NCBI GenBank assembly: GCA_030674155.1
Contig: CM060320.1
Span: forward strand, 35,897,428-35,961,427
Reading direction: 5' to 3'
Source of the DNA: Stramonita haemastoma
Taxonomy: Eukaryota > Mollusca > Gastropoda > Neogastropoda > Muricidae
Length of the DNA: 64,000 nucleotides
The notes below the pieces were generated by a model. The model did no database searches and had not been told where the DNA came from. It worked only from the letters and a program-made list of their open reading frames with translations. The translations under genes were made by a program, and so were the position numbers. Below are positions 1 to 18,256 of this stretch, piece after piece (the stretch's first letter is position 1; each line of letters starts with the position of its first letter).

Positions 1-409
1 GAAATGCATGCCCTTCAGTTCACACACAAAACCAGTATAAACAGTTCAATAGAAGAAAATACAAAAAAACTGACAAGTTATTACAACTACTCAGACTAAT
101 AAGATTAAAACACATAACTTTAACATTAACATGCAACAAAGTCTCCAAAACATCTACTACATGGCGCCATTTGTTCAAAATATCAAAATAAAATTCAAAA
201 TTTATAAACATGTACTACTCTTTGAGTTTCCAGTTTTTTCTACTCTACTCTATTTATAATGCTCTTTAAATCAACATACAGCACAGATTCAATATTTCCA
301 TTCTTCAATGGCTGCACTACAACTTCATAAATGTACTCAAAGTAAAAACTCAACCTCTGCACCAAAACTACAAATCCAAATGGTGAGACTTTAAACCTGA
401 GGAGAATAT

Positions 410-827
410 GTGACGCTCCACCACGAAATGAGTCGCTTAGCACATTACCTAATTTGCGCTAGGAGCCTTTAAAGGCAGGTGGGGTCAAGTTGTCAATTTT
501 GTGATTTTGATTGATTATTAAACTAGATCTGTTTATTATCTTATAATGAAATATCAACGTATCATTTTTATTCCTTTTGCTTTTAAATGTGTTTTGAAAA
601 TACCAAAGCACTCATTCTGGCAACCTGTTACTAAAATAAACTTGACCGTTTCTCATTTTGTCAAATCCTGCAGTCTATCATTTCAATTTGTAATAATGTT
701 GCACAGAATTGTCCGATTTTCAATCTGTCTTTTGTATTTGATAGCCACTTTATTGCACATTAATAACATGTCAATAACTAAAATTGACCTCATGTGCACT
801 CCGTCTCATTATGTGGTGGAGCGTCAC
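410..827 (-). mobile_element. MITE copy 1 (about 418 bp, terminal inverted repeats)
   Basis: Begins GTGACGCTCCACCAC and ends with its complement, GTGGTGGAGCGTCAC, with TIR similarity extending about 24 bp (to AATGAG / CTCATT). There is no coding capacity. A full-length inverted relative lies at 51005-51426. Flanks are AT-rich (ATAT on both sides), consistent with a short TA/TATA-type target duplication. Confidence 0.88.
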
Positions 828-1774
828 ATATTTTATATATATATTTTTTTTTTTAAACACATCTCCTCCACTTTATTGGTGAATTAACTTGCATGTGTTT
901 TATAATGATAATTTGCTAATGTCTCAGAACATTTTCTTTATTGCTTGGAAATCTAATAATTATGAAGCCCTAGTGATCATGTCATTAACTTCAAATTGTT
1001 TTCAAAAGAAGAGAGACTTTGAAAAAAAAAAACCCGTAGAAAAGAGTATTGCGAGTTATCACTGTACAGCCTCTTCTCTAAGCAGCTGTAGTAATTAATG
1101 AATAATACCTTGAAGAAACCATCTACCACTTTGAAAAGAGACTAAAAAAAAAAACCCAACAGATTGATAGGAACCTGAATATAGCAGGGGAGTTCCCATT
1201 AAAAAAAAAAAAAAGGACTAAAAGAGAAAGCAAAAGAACAGATTCAAATGAAAAGAATGGGTTTTAGCACAATAAAAAGCAACAACAACAACAAAAAACA
1301 AACATTGGAAACAAAAAACAAGCAAAAAACAAACCCTGTAACCCTGAAACACAGCAAACATGGAGGTAGAAAAGAGCATGCTCAGAAAAAGGTAAAGGAT
1401 AAAAAGTTCAGAACAACAAGAAATCTTCCAGCTAAAATAAAAGATATCTGAGGGAAAAGTGGAAGATCGTAGAAGCAAAGATCCTATGAAAGAAAGAAGA
1501 AGAAAAGTTTCAAGACAACAGCAATAAATTCTCAGAAATACAAAACAAAGAAAAAGGGTAGAGCCATCAGGCACAGACTAATCATTTGACAGAAAGAAAG
1601 AAAAAAACAAAAAACATACACTTTGAGGAATGATTAAAAGAAAAGAAAAAGCAAAAGGAGATTTCACAATCAATGAACATAACACTAAAACAAATACAAA
1701 TGAAAGATACAAGGTGATCACTGATTTAGCCAAAAAATTTTTTAAATGATCTACATATTCCAAAAGCCATAATG

Positions 1775-1855
1775 CACCTACCTTAATGTGGGCAAACAGT
1801 CCTATATGCAAAAATCTCACCATTGGTAAATCTAAGACTTGAAGAGCTCTGTAAC
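1775..1855 (+). repeat. SINE-tail module
   Basis: ACCTTAATGTGGGCAAACAG and CTCACCATTGGTAAATC. Same module at 29125, 60208 and 62912, and as the tail of SINE-A at 53150 and 58680. Confidence 0.6.
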
Positions 1856-2316
1856 CTATGAAAAAGAAGACCCCCACCCCATAGATCAGATTTCGCTTCT
1901 CCCATAACTTCTTGAAGAGTCCTGGAGACACTGAACTGACATTTTCTGGCAGTGCATCTCATGCAAGCTGAACCTGGAGGAGCCCATCCCTCTCCATGTA
2001 GCTGGAAGCATGCTGGGCAGGGTATGTTAGTGTCATCCACGGCACTGGCCATATATCACAGCGTCTAGTACAAAATAAATTTGTTGAAAAAACATTCAGA
2101 AAAAAAATTAAACCCCAACACATAAGCTTCATCCTACACACTAGCAGGTCATTGATTCCCCCCAAAAAACCCAAGCCCAGCACCATTCCACACAAACAGC
2201 GAAGGAAAGAAGAAAGAAGGTGTAGGATGAGGTGGACAGCTGAAGGTCCTCACAGAAGATGAAGCAAGCCCTCTTCTGGGCACAAGTGTTGCAGCATTTA
2301 CTGCTTACACTCTGAA

Positions 2317-2660
2317 CACAGGATAGCTAAGTGGTTAGAACATTGCGCTCGCAATCTGACAACCCAGGTTCGAATCCCGTTTGAGGGGATTTTTCCCCTG
2401 GAGTTGATATCAGTGCAGACTCCACTCTCCCAAAAAGTCCTTCGGATAAAACTATAAACTGAGGCCAGTGTGAGAATGCACACAAAACATCTTGCGCTCA
2501 CGTTAAATCCTATTCTGCTTTTTGAAAGAGTAGGCCATTGTGTGCCTGTGGGAACAGATGACAAAATTTACCAAACTGCATACACATTGAGACCAGATGT
2601 AAAAAAGCACATGAGTGCTTCTTCCACTACTGATTACCCTCTATATAAAAGAACAAATTA
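2317..2660 (+). mobile_element. SINE-A, near full length
   Basis: tRNA-derived head (GGATAGCTAAGTGGTTAGAA as A box; GGTTCGAATCC as B box), then the shared body TCCACTCTCCCAAAAAGTCC, GAACAGATGACA and tail CTATATAAAAGAAC. Confidence 0.88.
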
Positions 2661-2661
2661 A

Positions 2662-2962
2662 GGGGAAAGGTAAAGGTGTCCCATAACCTATGTGGTCGTA
2701 GGAGAGCGAGGCGCCAGAAACTTCCGCTTCTCTAGGGGGCCAGCATATTGAGGGCAATGCCCATCTCCTCTCCCTCACTGCTTTACCTTCCCTGACCTTA
2801 AAGAGGGCAGGTACCCATTTACAGCTGGGTGAACCAGGGACTGTACTGAAGCCAAGGCACACGAACGGCCACCCATCAACTTGGTAACCACACTCAATAC
2901 TGCTTAACCTTTGTTAGGTTGAGGAAAGTGAGTGCTCTGACCACTGAGCTATCCTGTCCCCT
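2662..2962 (-). mobile_element. SINE-B copy 1
   Basis: Directly abuts SINE-A. On the minus strand it starts GGGGACAGGATAGCTCAGTG (tRNA-like) and ends GACACCTTTACC. Near-identical copies lie at 24661, 34865 (short) and 35037. Confidence 0.85.
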
Positions 2963-3289
2963 GTAAAAAACAATAAGTAAATAAAATAAAATAATTTTAA
3001 AAAATAGATAAGTTATGAGCCCAACGATCTGTGTGCAAGAAGTTTGGGGGCTGAACAATCCATACAATGCAAACAGAGAGAAGGAAAAGCACTATTCTGA
3101 CATTCTACAGGAGCATGGAAAAAACCACAGGAATACCGGTTCATTCTGAGAAAGTTCATCAATTTAATGGCTCATATCTTAGCAAATTCCATTATCAGCA
3201 CTGATACACATGTACTGGCTTATAAATTATATGTGCAGTTTATCTACACAAACACATTTTTCTTCTTGAAGATATACTAATGTGCGCGC

Positions 3290-3415
3290 ATGCATGCACA
3301 CACACACACACACTCTGTCTCTCTCTCTTACAGTCACACACATAGACACACATACACACACTCTCCCTTTCTCTCGCTCTCTCTCACACACCACACACAC
3401 ACACACAACACACCA

Positions 3416-3446
<31 letters not shown>

Positions 3447-3625
3447 CACCACATCATCCACACACACATTCTCTCTTTCTCACCCACACACACCCACACA
3501 CACACACTCTCTCTCTCTCTCTTTCTCACACACACACACACAACACACACACACACATGCATGCATACTCTCTCTTTCTCTCCCTCTCACACATGCATGC
3601 ATACTCTCTCTCTCTCTCTCTCTCT

Positions 3626-3672
<47 letters not shown>
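3290..3672 (+). repeat. CA/CT compound microsatellite
   Basis: Alternating (CA)n and (CT)n blocks; open in several frames on both strands by composition only. Confidence 0.95.
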
Positions 3673-3673
<1 letters not shown>

Positions 3674-4147
3674 AATGATTTGTCTTGTTCTTTTGGTTTT
3701 TCGTCCTTTTCTCATCACTTCTCAAACACAATACCTGCACGTATCTCCTCTCTAAGGAAGGTAATAACAAAAATGCCAGTGAATATTTATATATGGCAGA
3801 GTATACATCATCTTCAAATAACATTATCAAAGACATCATAATAACAAACAATAAATTCATATAAATCACATAAGAACACTAAAAAAAAACAATGAAACAA
3901 CATAGAATATATAATAATTCAAAACAATCTAAATCAAAGGACACAAATACAAAAAGAAGACAAAAAAATCAAATACATATGCAAACCACAACATCAAACC
4001 AATCAAACATTTAAGGACAGAAACAATCCATCTATACAGAAGACACAAAATCAAAAAAACACAAACACACACATACAAGACAGAACCATTCAACAAATTC
4101 ACATACAATAAACACTTAAGACCCACATCCATCTTCACCACCACACA

Positions 4148-4149
4148 CT

Positions 4150-4181
<32 letters not shown>

Positions 4182-4236
4182 CACACACTCTCTCTCTCAC
4201 TCTCCTCTCTCTCATCACTCACACACACACACACAC

Positions 4237-4267
<31 letters not shown>

Positions 4268-4314
4268 CACACACACACACACACACAACAAACACACAAC
4301 ACACACACACACAA
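4148..4314 (+). repeat. (CA)n array with CT insert
   Basis: Dinucleotide repeat, imperfect in the middle. Confidence 0.95.
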
Positions 4315-4650
4315 AATCACAACAGTGTGACATTCAACAATCAGTACATTTTAAACAAAGAGGAGGAAGAAGAAAAAAAAAACAAACCCAAACAACAATA
4401 CAAACATATCCAAATGTTGCAAGAGCACGATCCTGAACGAACAAATGAATACAAAGAAAGTTTGATCACAAATGACACCAGAGCCTGTAAAGCAGCTGTA
4501 AATTGCCCATCATCGACACCATCGTAACGAAATCGTAACAAAAGGAACATAGGAACACTAGACTAGACCCTTGGGCATGACCTCAACCTTTAGTACAGCA
4601 TGAACGAAAGTGGACAAACGTTTACCCGTTGTAGACAAAAAACAATGTTG

Positions 4651-4652
<2 letters not shown>

Positions 4653-4730
<78 letters not shown>

Positions 4731-4759
4731 ACAGTGTGTGTGTGTGTGTGTGTGTGGTG

Positions 4760-4790
<31 letters not shown>

Positions 4791-4990
4791 TGTGTGTGTG
4801 TGTGTGGTGTGTGTGTGTGTGTGTGTGTGGTGTGTGTGTGTGTGTGATGTGTGTGTGTGTGGTTGTGTATGGGTGCAGTGTGTGATGTGTGTGTGTGTGT
4901 CTGTGTGTGTCTGTGTGTTGTGTCTGTGTGTGTGCACGTGCGTTGCGTGCATGTGTGCAGTCGTGTGCATGGGTGTATGTTTGTGTATTG
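4653..4990 (+). repeat. (GT)n array
   Basis: Long TG repeat, degenerate at the 3' end (TGCATGTGTG). Confidence 0.95.
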
Positions 4991-5362
4991 CTTTATGTAA
5001 CAAATATTTACTGGAAAGATACGTTTTTAACTCATATGAACTACTCTTTTTTTTTTTTATAATCAAATATCCTTTTAGAAACACTAACAACATTCTCTTA
5101 AATACTTTTCTTTACTCTAATTCGTACCTGCGGTAGACACAAATATGAGATTCATCATTCAATCTCTAGAAAAAAAAAAAAACATTCATCATCTTAAAAA
5201 GGACCAACTTGAAAACTTATCTATCAGTTACAGGCTCAACCGTGTCAAGGTCAAGGTCATGCCTATGGCTTCATCTAGCGCTCTGTGAAGGAATGCTGAT
5301 CGCTGAGTTGTCCAAGTTTGATTGGAAAGATGGGCAATGCTTGGTGTCCAGTCACTCCCTTT

Positions 5363-11164
<5,802 letters not shown>

Positions 11165-11380
11165 ACTGGGCTTTTGAAATGTATTAGCCTAGGCTAACAA
11201 GATCGCTGGATGCCTCACAGCTGGGCGACTGCTCGAGTTTTGTTTTCAGTCTGTTTACCGCAATTTGTCGTATTCATATTGCACATAAGAGTGTTGTGCC
11301 CATGCTGTTGTATTTGCACGTAATTTTACCGATATCTGGCGCGAAAATGTTAAGAGGGACTTTGCATGAACTTGCATTTA
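11165..11380 (-). promoter_or_regulatory. Putative LRRC57 promoter / 5' UTR region
   Basis: Sequence upstream of the LRRC57 ATG, with scattered CpG and no large repeat, bounded by a SINE at 11396. No TATA box or clear initiator can be assigned by eye. It is named only by position. Confidence 0.4.
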
Positions 11381-11395
11381 ATTAATCTTTTTTTT

Positions 11396-11562
11396 ATGAT
11401 TCATTCTTTTATAACGAGGATAATGGAATAAGCACTCGTGTGCTTTTTTTTTTTTTTTTACATCCAGTCCCCGTGTGTATGCAGTTTTGTAAATGTTATC
11501 ATAATTATGTTCCCACCAGCACACAATGACCTACCCTTTCGAAAAGCAGAACGGGTTTTAAT
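11396..11562 (-). mobile_element. SINE-A fragment (tail half)
   Basis: Minus-strand tail and body only (AACGAGGATAATGGAATAAG through CAGAACGGGTTTTAA); the tRNA head is missing. A longer copy follows at 11586. Confidence 0.8.
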
Positions 11563-11585
11563 TTTATTTATTTATTTATTATTTA

Positions 11586-11915
11586 TTCTTTTATATCGAG
11601 GATAACAGAATAAACAATCATGTGCTTTTTTCATCCGGTCCCCGTGTGTATGCAGTTTTGTAAATATTGTCATCTGTTCCCACCGGCACACGATGGCCTA
11701 CTCTTACGAAAAGCGGAACAGGATTTAACGTGTGCCAAGATGATCTGCGTGCGTTCGCACACGCGGCCAGGGCCTCGGTTTATAGTCTCATCCGAAGACT
11801 ATTGGGAGGAGTGGAGTCAGCACTGATAACTCCAGAGAAAAAATCCCCTCGAACGGGAATCGAACCCCGGTTGCCAGCGCAATATTCTGACCACTAGACT
11901 ATACCCCCCCCCCCC
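11586..11915 (-). mobile_element. SINE-A, near full length
   Basis: All modules are present in reverse: tail with TTTTATATCGAGGATAAC, body with CCTCGGTTTATAGTCTCATC, and tRNA head with CGGGAATCGAACCCC and GACCACTAGACTAT, ending in poly(C). Confidence 0.88.
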
Positions 11916-12529
11916 CCCCCTCCCCTCATACAATGCCGTGTAGTGTAGGCTAGTATCCTTTACCCATCCTACAAGGCGAAAGAGATAGCCAGCCAGTGAC
12001 TGAATCTTACATTAGGATTTCGGGCACCCTGTCATTTTTTGTGTGTTTTTTGTTTTTGTTTGTTTTAGTTGTCTTTCCTTGAAGCTACATATAAAAATGT
12101 AGATGTTAGAGATGGGGGACAAAATAATGATCTTATGGGATGCATCTTATATTCTCCAAGAGTATTTCAGTCTCCAGAGATTATATTAAATTTGCATCAT
12201 ATCAAAAAGTTTGTCTGGAATCAGTAATGGTTGTCTGAAATCAACATTGTGTATGCCTAACTACATTTTGAGTTTGGTATATATAGAGAGAGAGATTTTA
12301 AGTTTCCTCTCATCGTTATTTTCTCCCCTTAATATCATAACTTGAACTATTATCGTAGTCCCTTATTTGGTAAGGGCCTTGGCGGAAAAAAAGGTGCTCC
12401 TGTAACCTTTTGAAATAAAGAAAAATGAAATATGAATTCATTCATTCTCTTCAGGCCGATGTAGGGCTAATGGTAGCAGATTTTTAAAGTTCCTATCACC
12501 TATCCCAGGTTGTCGGACACGGTAGCCAA

Positions 12530-12860
12530 GTTGTTGGGTCGTTTGACTACAATTCCATGGGTCATAAAATCGTGCTTCGAATCTCGGTGGTGGCTGGTGA
12601 ATTAAGGGTGGTGATTTTCTAGGTCAACTTCAAGTGCAGACATAGCCTACCAGTGCCTTTAATTCACTTCGTGAATATAATATATATATATAAACATATA
12701 TCATTATAATAATATATAACTATACATAATATATAATACTATATATGCAGGAGAGCAAATATGCACGTTAAAGACCCCGTTATTCATATTAGGCCTAGTG
12801 GTCTGTGGTTTCGGAAACACGAAGATACCCAGCACCAGAAGTCTACCGAATAGGCCTAGA
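12530..12860 (+). mobile_element. SINE with CORE-like body, split by an AT repeat
   Basis: tRNA-like head (TTCGAATCTCGG) followed by CACGTTAAAGACCCC and GGAAACACGAAGATACCCAG, a core seen in molluscan SINEs (recalled). A TATA-rich insert at 12675-12745 divides it. Confidence 0.65.
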
Positions 12861-14265
12861 GAACGGAAAGGTGAGACAAGTTGCAAAGTTATGTAATGTG
12901 GTCTCGTAGCTCGTATTTAGTATTGTGTGTATGTGGAGAGGGGGAGGGTGTGCGTGAATATGAATGACGTTTAAATTACTTCTTTTTTGCATGACATGGA
13001 CACAAAAAAACCATCGGGGCGAATACGACAAAAACCACACCCCATTCGTTGGCACTCCTAAATTACTTCCCTTAAAGAAATTTTGATTAATTATGTCCCT
13101 TGATAAAATGTATTTTTGTAATAATTGTCACTAAAATTGTAGCTATTAACCTAGTTTTACCAAAGATATTTTCTAAAATTGCAAAAATTATATTGTTTAA
13201 TATTATTATAGAATATAATTGGACTTAGTAGTAAATTTTTGGAAAAAAACCATGGTTACTTTGTCAAAATATTTTTGAGCCCTGATTCCAGTTACCTAGT
13301 ATTTAAAAGTTTCTATTTCTGGCCATTATTCTGCAGTAGCAAGCAGCAAGTATATAGCAGCAAGCAGCAGCTATATCTTACATAACTTTTTTCAGGGGCT
13401 CATCCTTGAGCCCACACAATTCTTAACAATCAATAATTATGCCTATCGTCAGCCCATGATCTGGTTGTGTGATGTCGTAAATGTGCGAAGTGTTAATTAG
13501 CTACTGTGTTAGGCCTACTCCCCCATCATAGGCATAGGCCTGGCCTAGCCTATCTGATGGCATGACAGTTTTAACAATAATAATAATAATAAAATGGAGG
13601 CTTATATAGGCCTAGCGCGAATTCCCAAAAACATGGGCTCACCACGCTGTACAATCAAATCAATTTCAATAGGTTACATATGAACTTGAAAAATTTGACT
13701 AGGACAAAAAATATGGAAAAATGCATACACATACAATACACAGCATATTACATGGCCAGACAATATAAAATAAAAACAGTATCATCAAAAAATGTGTAGT
13801 GCATTACAATACATACTCACACACACATACACACACACACATACACACATACACACACATGCACGGCGTGCCCAAAACACACAACACGGAATAACAAAGA
13901 ACGGAATACAAACAACTATACAATACATACAATACATACATACAATACAATACAATACAAACAAGCAAGTATGCAATGCAATACAATACTAACTGATGTA
14001 CTCAACACAACCTCACGGTGTGAAAAGAAAGCACATTCACAGATTTACCCTACATGTATTCACATTATGATTAACAAAATAATAAGATGAAGTAAAATAC
14101 AAGAGGAAGTCACAAAACTTATGATGAACTAGGCCTAGGCTAGGCTTAATATTTATTTTGGCCAAAAAAAAAAAAAGAGAAAAAAAAAAAGTTGTAGGTC
14201 TAGCCTATTCCAAGTTTAGGTTAGCCTTGGCCTACGTAAACTTGATAGGCCTAGACCTGGAAGGA

Positions 14266-14477
14266 AGGTGGCATGATGGTTAAGACGTTCGCCTGCCAAC
14301 AAGTAAAGCGTGAGGTTCTGGGTTCGTACCCACCTTTCTTCCCATTTTGACTGAATGTCAAAGTAATTCGGATGAGACTAAAAACCGAGCCCCATGAGCA
14401 CGCAGAACATCTTGCGCACATGTTACCAGTTCCGTCTTTCGGAAGAGCAGGCCATCGTGTGCCGGTAGGAGCGGATG

Positions 14478-14545
<68 letters not shown>

Positions 14546-14880
14546 TATATATATAACACAACCCAGCATGCACACAGGTGTCATGTTTAGACACCATCCC
14601 TGAGGAAAATCGGGGAGTTGCAGTCCCAGGGCGGGTCGGGGCTGTATATGGCAACGTTCTGGTGGCTCCTGCGACTACTGGAACCATTCGTATGGGTCAT
14701 TGCCTTTCCAGTGGATCATTCCAGTTGCGTGGAAGGGGGGGGGGGGGGGGGGGTCTGCTGCATGGGTAACAGGTTTGCCCTCCTACCCAGGCTTTGTGCT
14801 CTAAAGACTAGAGCGCAACTCCATAGTCTTCCGAGACTGATGGGTGCCTACTACTGCTACTGCTATTGTTTTCTGGTGTA
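14266..14880 (+). mobile_element. Composite SINE-like repeat interrupted by (AT)n
   Basis: A tRNA-like head different from SINE-A (GGCATGATGGTTAAGACG and GGTTCGTACCC) is followed by SINE-A body sequence (CGGATGAGACTAAAAACCGA, CATCTTGCGCAC), then (AT)n at 14485-14556. After that comes a tail module (GTTTAGACACCATCCCTGAG, a poly(G) of 19, and AGTCTTCCGAGACTGATGGG) ending in a CTACTACTGCTACTG array. Confidence 0.7.
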
Positions 14881-15639
14881 AGCATGTCACAACTAGTCTT
14901 GCGATGGTGTTGCCTTGCATTGTCGTGATGCATCTACCCCTTTATTATTGGGGTTTTTTTTTTTGTTTTTTTCTGATATTTTTAAAATCTGTATTCAATA
15001 CTTCGTTATCTGTCTTATAGTTCATTATTTGATGCAATGTTGTTCAGCTGCAGCCTATTCTTGTATATATATGGATGTTTGAGTGCCCATAATATAAGCT
15101 TTGCCTTTTGTACTCATTTCATGTATTGGTGCTCGTTGTTTCTGAACTAAAAACATTGTTTAAACCAAGCTTCAGCTTTGTGGACATGTGGTGATTTAGT
15201 CTGTTGTGCCCAGTGCGGAGTCTTTGAATTATGACTTGATCTGTAGTCAGTAGAGGGCGTACTTAGTAGGCGGCATCTTGGGTATGAAGTCTCAGAGCAG
15301 GCACCACTAAACTACTTAAGTGACCTAGCAGCAGCACACTGCCCCTCTGGCTGGTGGCCTCACTGCACCCTTACAATTGATAAGCTGCCTGTGGAATTCT
15401 GGCCCCGATGATTAACCTGACAAACTATGCGAGGTTGGGGATGGAGAGATCGAATGAGCGGTGTGGGGAACAACAGAACAAGATGGTCATAGAAGATGGA
15501 GCAGTACAGGAGAAACGCGAAACAAAACAATACAACTTAACCCCACACCACCTTAATACAACATGTCTGAAAATGGTAAAGAATTTAAAATTGAGAACAC
15601 GAAAATATCAATACATGAAAAAAATTGTTAAAATCAGAA

Positions 15640-15641
<2 letters not shown>

Positions 15642-15713
<72 letters not shown>

Positions 15714-15736
15714 CTCCTCTCTCTCTCTCTCTCTGG
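15642..15736 (+). repeat. (CT)n array
   Basis: CT repeat directly abutting the fold-back SINE. Confidence 0.97.
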
Positions 15737-15737
15737 T

Positions 15738-15980
15738 GGGACGGATAGCCTAGTGGTCAGAACATTGCGCTGGCAATTTGAAGACCCGGGTTCGAGTCCG
15801 GTCGAGGAGATTTTTCTCCTGGAGTTAACATCAGTGCTGACTCCACTCTCCCCAAAAGTCTTTCGGATGAGACTTTAAACCGAGTTTTGTAAATCTTGTC
15901 ATCTGTTCCACTGGCACAAATGGCTACTCATTTGAAAGGCGGAACATGATGTTAACGTGTGCACAAGATGTTCTGAGTAA
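15738..15980. mobile_element. Fold-back SINE-A: plus-strand head joined to minus-strand body
   Basis: 15738-15890 reads forward (GACGGATAGCCTAGTGGTCA, GGTTCGAGTCC, up to GACTTTAAACCGAG). From 15891 the sequence becomes the reverse complement of the SINE body (TTTTGTAAATCTTGTCATCT through CAAGATGTTCTG). The element is head-to-head palindromic rather than complete. Confidence 0.8.
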
Positions 15981-16679
15981 TCGAGCGTGTGACTAGACTG
16001 TAGGTACTGCTTTAATTGAAGATTAGGCAAGGAAGAAGTGGAATGGAGTGGGATATCCCAGAATCTACTTACCGAGCCTAATTTACATCCATGGGCTTTG
16101 TTGGTGGAATGGAGGGGGGGGGGGCTTTGTCACTTGCATTATGGTTGTGGTTGATTCTTTCTTGCACAGAATCATCTGTTCAGTGTGTGTGTGTTGTGTG
16201 TGTGTGTGATGCGCTGGCCGAATGGGAAAAAAAATCACCTCGTAGGTCTGTTTGTTGTTTTACCTCCCCCCCCCCCCCCCCCTTTTCACCAACAATCGTT
16301 TCCGATAACTCCCGTCATGAGGGCTTTGTTCTGCAGTTCTTGGGGAATTAAACTTACCCAAACCACCCCTGTATATGTTGGGAATACTTGCATCATCACC
16401 ATTTCTTTCACTTCCTCGATTTTATTTATTTAGTTATTGGTTTCTGTTCGGAAGGCAACAGGAACAAGGGAAACAATTCTTTCACGAATAAGTATCGGTC
16501 TAGCTCAGAGTTATTGGGCATGACATGTGATTGTCAAGATAAACAACAGGGAAGTAGGCCTAGGCTAAATCGTGCTGTCTCTGTTTCTGTAATAACTAGG
16601 CTATGCTTTAACTTCATTCATCATATCGCCATAAAAATCGAAGAAACATCCTATTTTAGGGCTGCTTTGTTCCGGGATG

Positions 16680-16964
16680 TAACATAGGACTCATGTCGGA
16701 TGCACATTGTATCCTGGAATGACTGGTGATGAACTATTTCACAACGAATGTGCAATGCAAGAGATTTATAAACCAACGTGGTTATTTGGACCGCAAAAGT
16801 TCATTTTCTTTAGGCCAGGCCTAACGTAGGCGTACACGATACTGAAAGTGGATGTTGCGTTGTTAGTGAAAGCTTGGTACATCGACATCGGACACTAACT
16901 ACTGACAGACCACCCAGCTGTATTTTGTTGGAAGTTTTAGCTCACCACCAGAAGTTATTTCACA
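16680..16964 (+). promoter_or_regulatory. Putative 2OG oxygenase promoter / 5' UTR region
   Basis: Repeat-poor sequence directly before the ATG, with AGGCCTA motifs near 16814. No core promoter element is certain. Confidence 0.4.
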
Positions 16965-17245
16965 ATGGAAGCATTTTCTCCCATGAATGAAGCAGAAGCA
17001 GACGACACTGGAAAAATAACGATATCATCGAATGAACTGAAACAAATCAGTGTCCCCAGTGAACAGAAAATGGCTGAAACAAATCTTAACTCAACAAGAT
17101 CTGAGATTCTAGACTTTGGTGATCAAGGATTTTTGTTGCACGAATTAATATCTTCTGAGGAGTGCAAACATTTCATTGATGAGGGGGAGAGAGCAGGTTT
17201 TGAAAAGATTGCAGGAGTACAGGATAATTACAGAAGTTCACTGAG
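16965..17245 (+). CDS. 2OG oxygenase exon 1 (start codon)
   Basis: The exon starts MEAFSPMNEAEADD, has a Ser/Glu-rich N-terminus, then ILDFGDQGFLLHELISSEEC, the usual entry into the double-stranded beta-helix fold. It ends in phase 2 at AG|GTAATC. Confidence 0.85.
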
Positions 17246-17627
17246 GTAATCAGATCACTATCATAAAAGTTAGGGTGTTGTAAACATATTTAAAGGAAAA
17301 TTTCTTTTGCAGTCAGTATCTTGAAAAGTGTGTATCAGAGTATACTATATATGCATGGATATACCCTACAGCTATTGATCTTTTCTTTTGTCATTTCTGC
17401 TGTTGTTGTTTAATTAATTATTGTTCACCCTTAGAGTGTTGAGGGTTTAGACATAAATCTATGTGTGTGTGTGCACGTGGGTGATGTTTGTTGTGTGTGT
17501 GTGTGTGTGTTGTGTGTGTGTGTGTGGTGTGTGTGTGTGTGTGTGTGTGTGTTGTGTGTGTGTGTGTGTTCACATGCATGTGCATATGTGTGTTTGTGTT
17601 TGTTTACAATAACATGTACATTATATA

Positions 17628-17658
<31 letters not shown>

Positions 17659-18089
17659 GTGTGTGTATATGTATAATTTAATGTTTTGCAGCATAGGGAG
17701 AAAGGGTGTGCATTAACTTGATTAAGGAAGCCTTAGAAAACTGTATTTTTAATATTTTTAAAAAAGGCAAGACTTGCATCCTTTCCTGAACATTTCTATG
17801 TAAGTATCTTGATTTAGCTTGTCCTTTTATTGCAAATGGCAGGATCACATTTGAGAGTGTCCCACTGGCAGAGGCATTGTGGAAAAGGTTACGGCCCTGG
17901 CTGTCTGACATTACCATTGATGGAGACCATCGCAAACATCATGTACATGGCATACAGTATCTGCTGCAGGGAACATGGACTCCCTTGGGTTTGAATCCAG
18001 TGAGTGTGTTCTGTGATTTCTTTGTTGATGGATATGGTTGCTTTGTTTTTAAAAACATCTGTGTGTGTGTGTGTCACTGTGTTTCTGTC

Positions 18090-18156
<67 letters not shown>

Positions 18157-18210
18157 TCTGTGTGTGTGTGTGTGTATGTGTGTGTGTGTGTGTGTTCATG
18201 TGTGTGTGTG

Positions 18211-18256
<46 letters not shown>

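Noticed and set aside
546..887. A 113-codon frame inside the MITE
   Set aside because: No transposase motif; the element is colinear with another copy in which the frame is not conserved.
1783..2195. Minus-strand frames with CPACF and CMRC cysteines, suggestive of a zinc finger
   Set aside because: No consistent Cys/His spacing; the region includes a SINE-tail module and has no supporting splice sites.
4590..5093. Long open frames of Thr-His or Cys-Val dipeptides over CA/GT arrays (also at 30500, 35600, 36200, 44700, 62000)
   Set aside because: They are open in several frames on both strands purely because CA and GT repeats contain no stop codons; no conserved residues or splice support.
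11620..11897. Overlapping frames such as 'MSSVPTG..W' that recur at many places
   Set aside because: They are translations of the SINE-A body, which explains their repetition.
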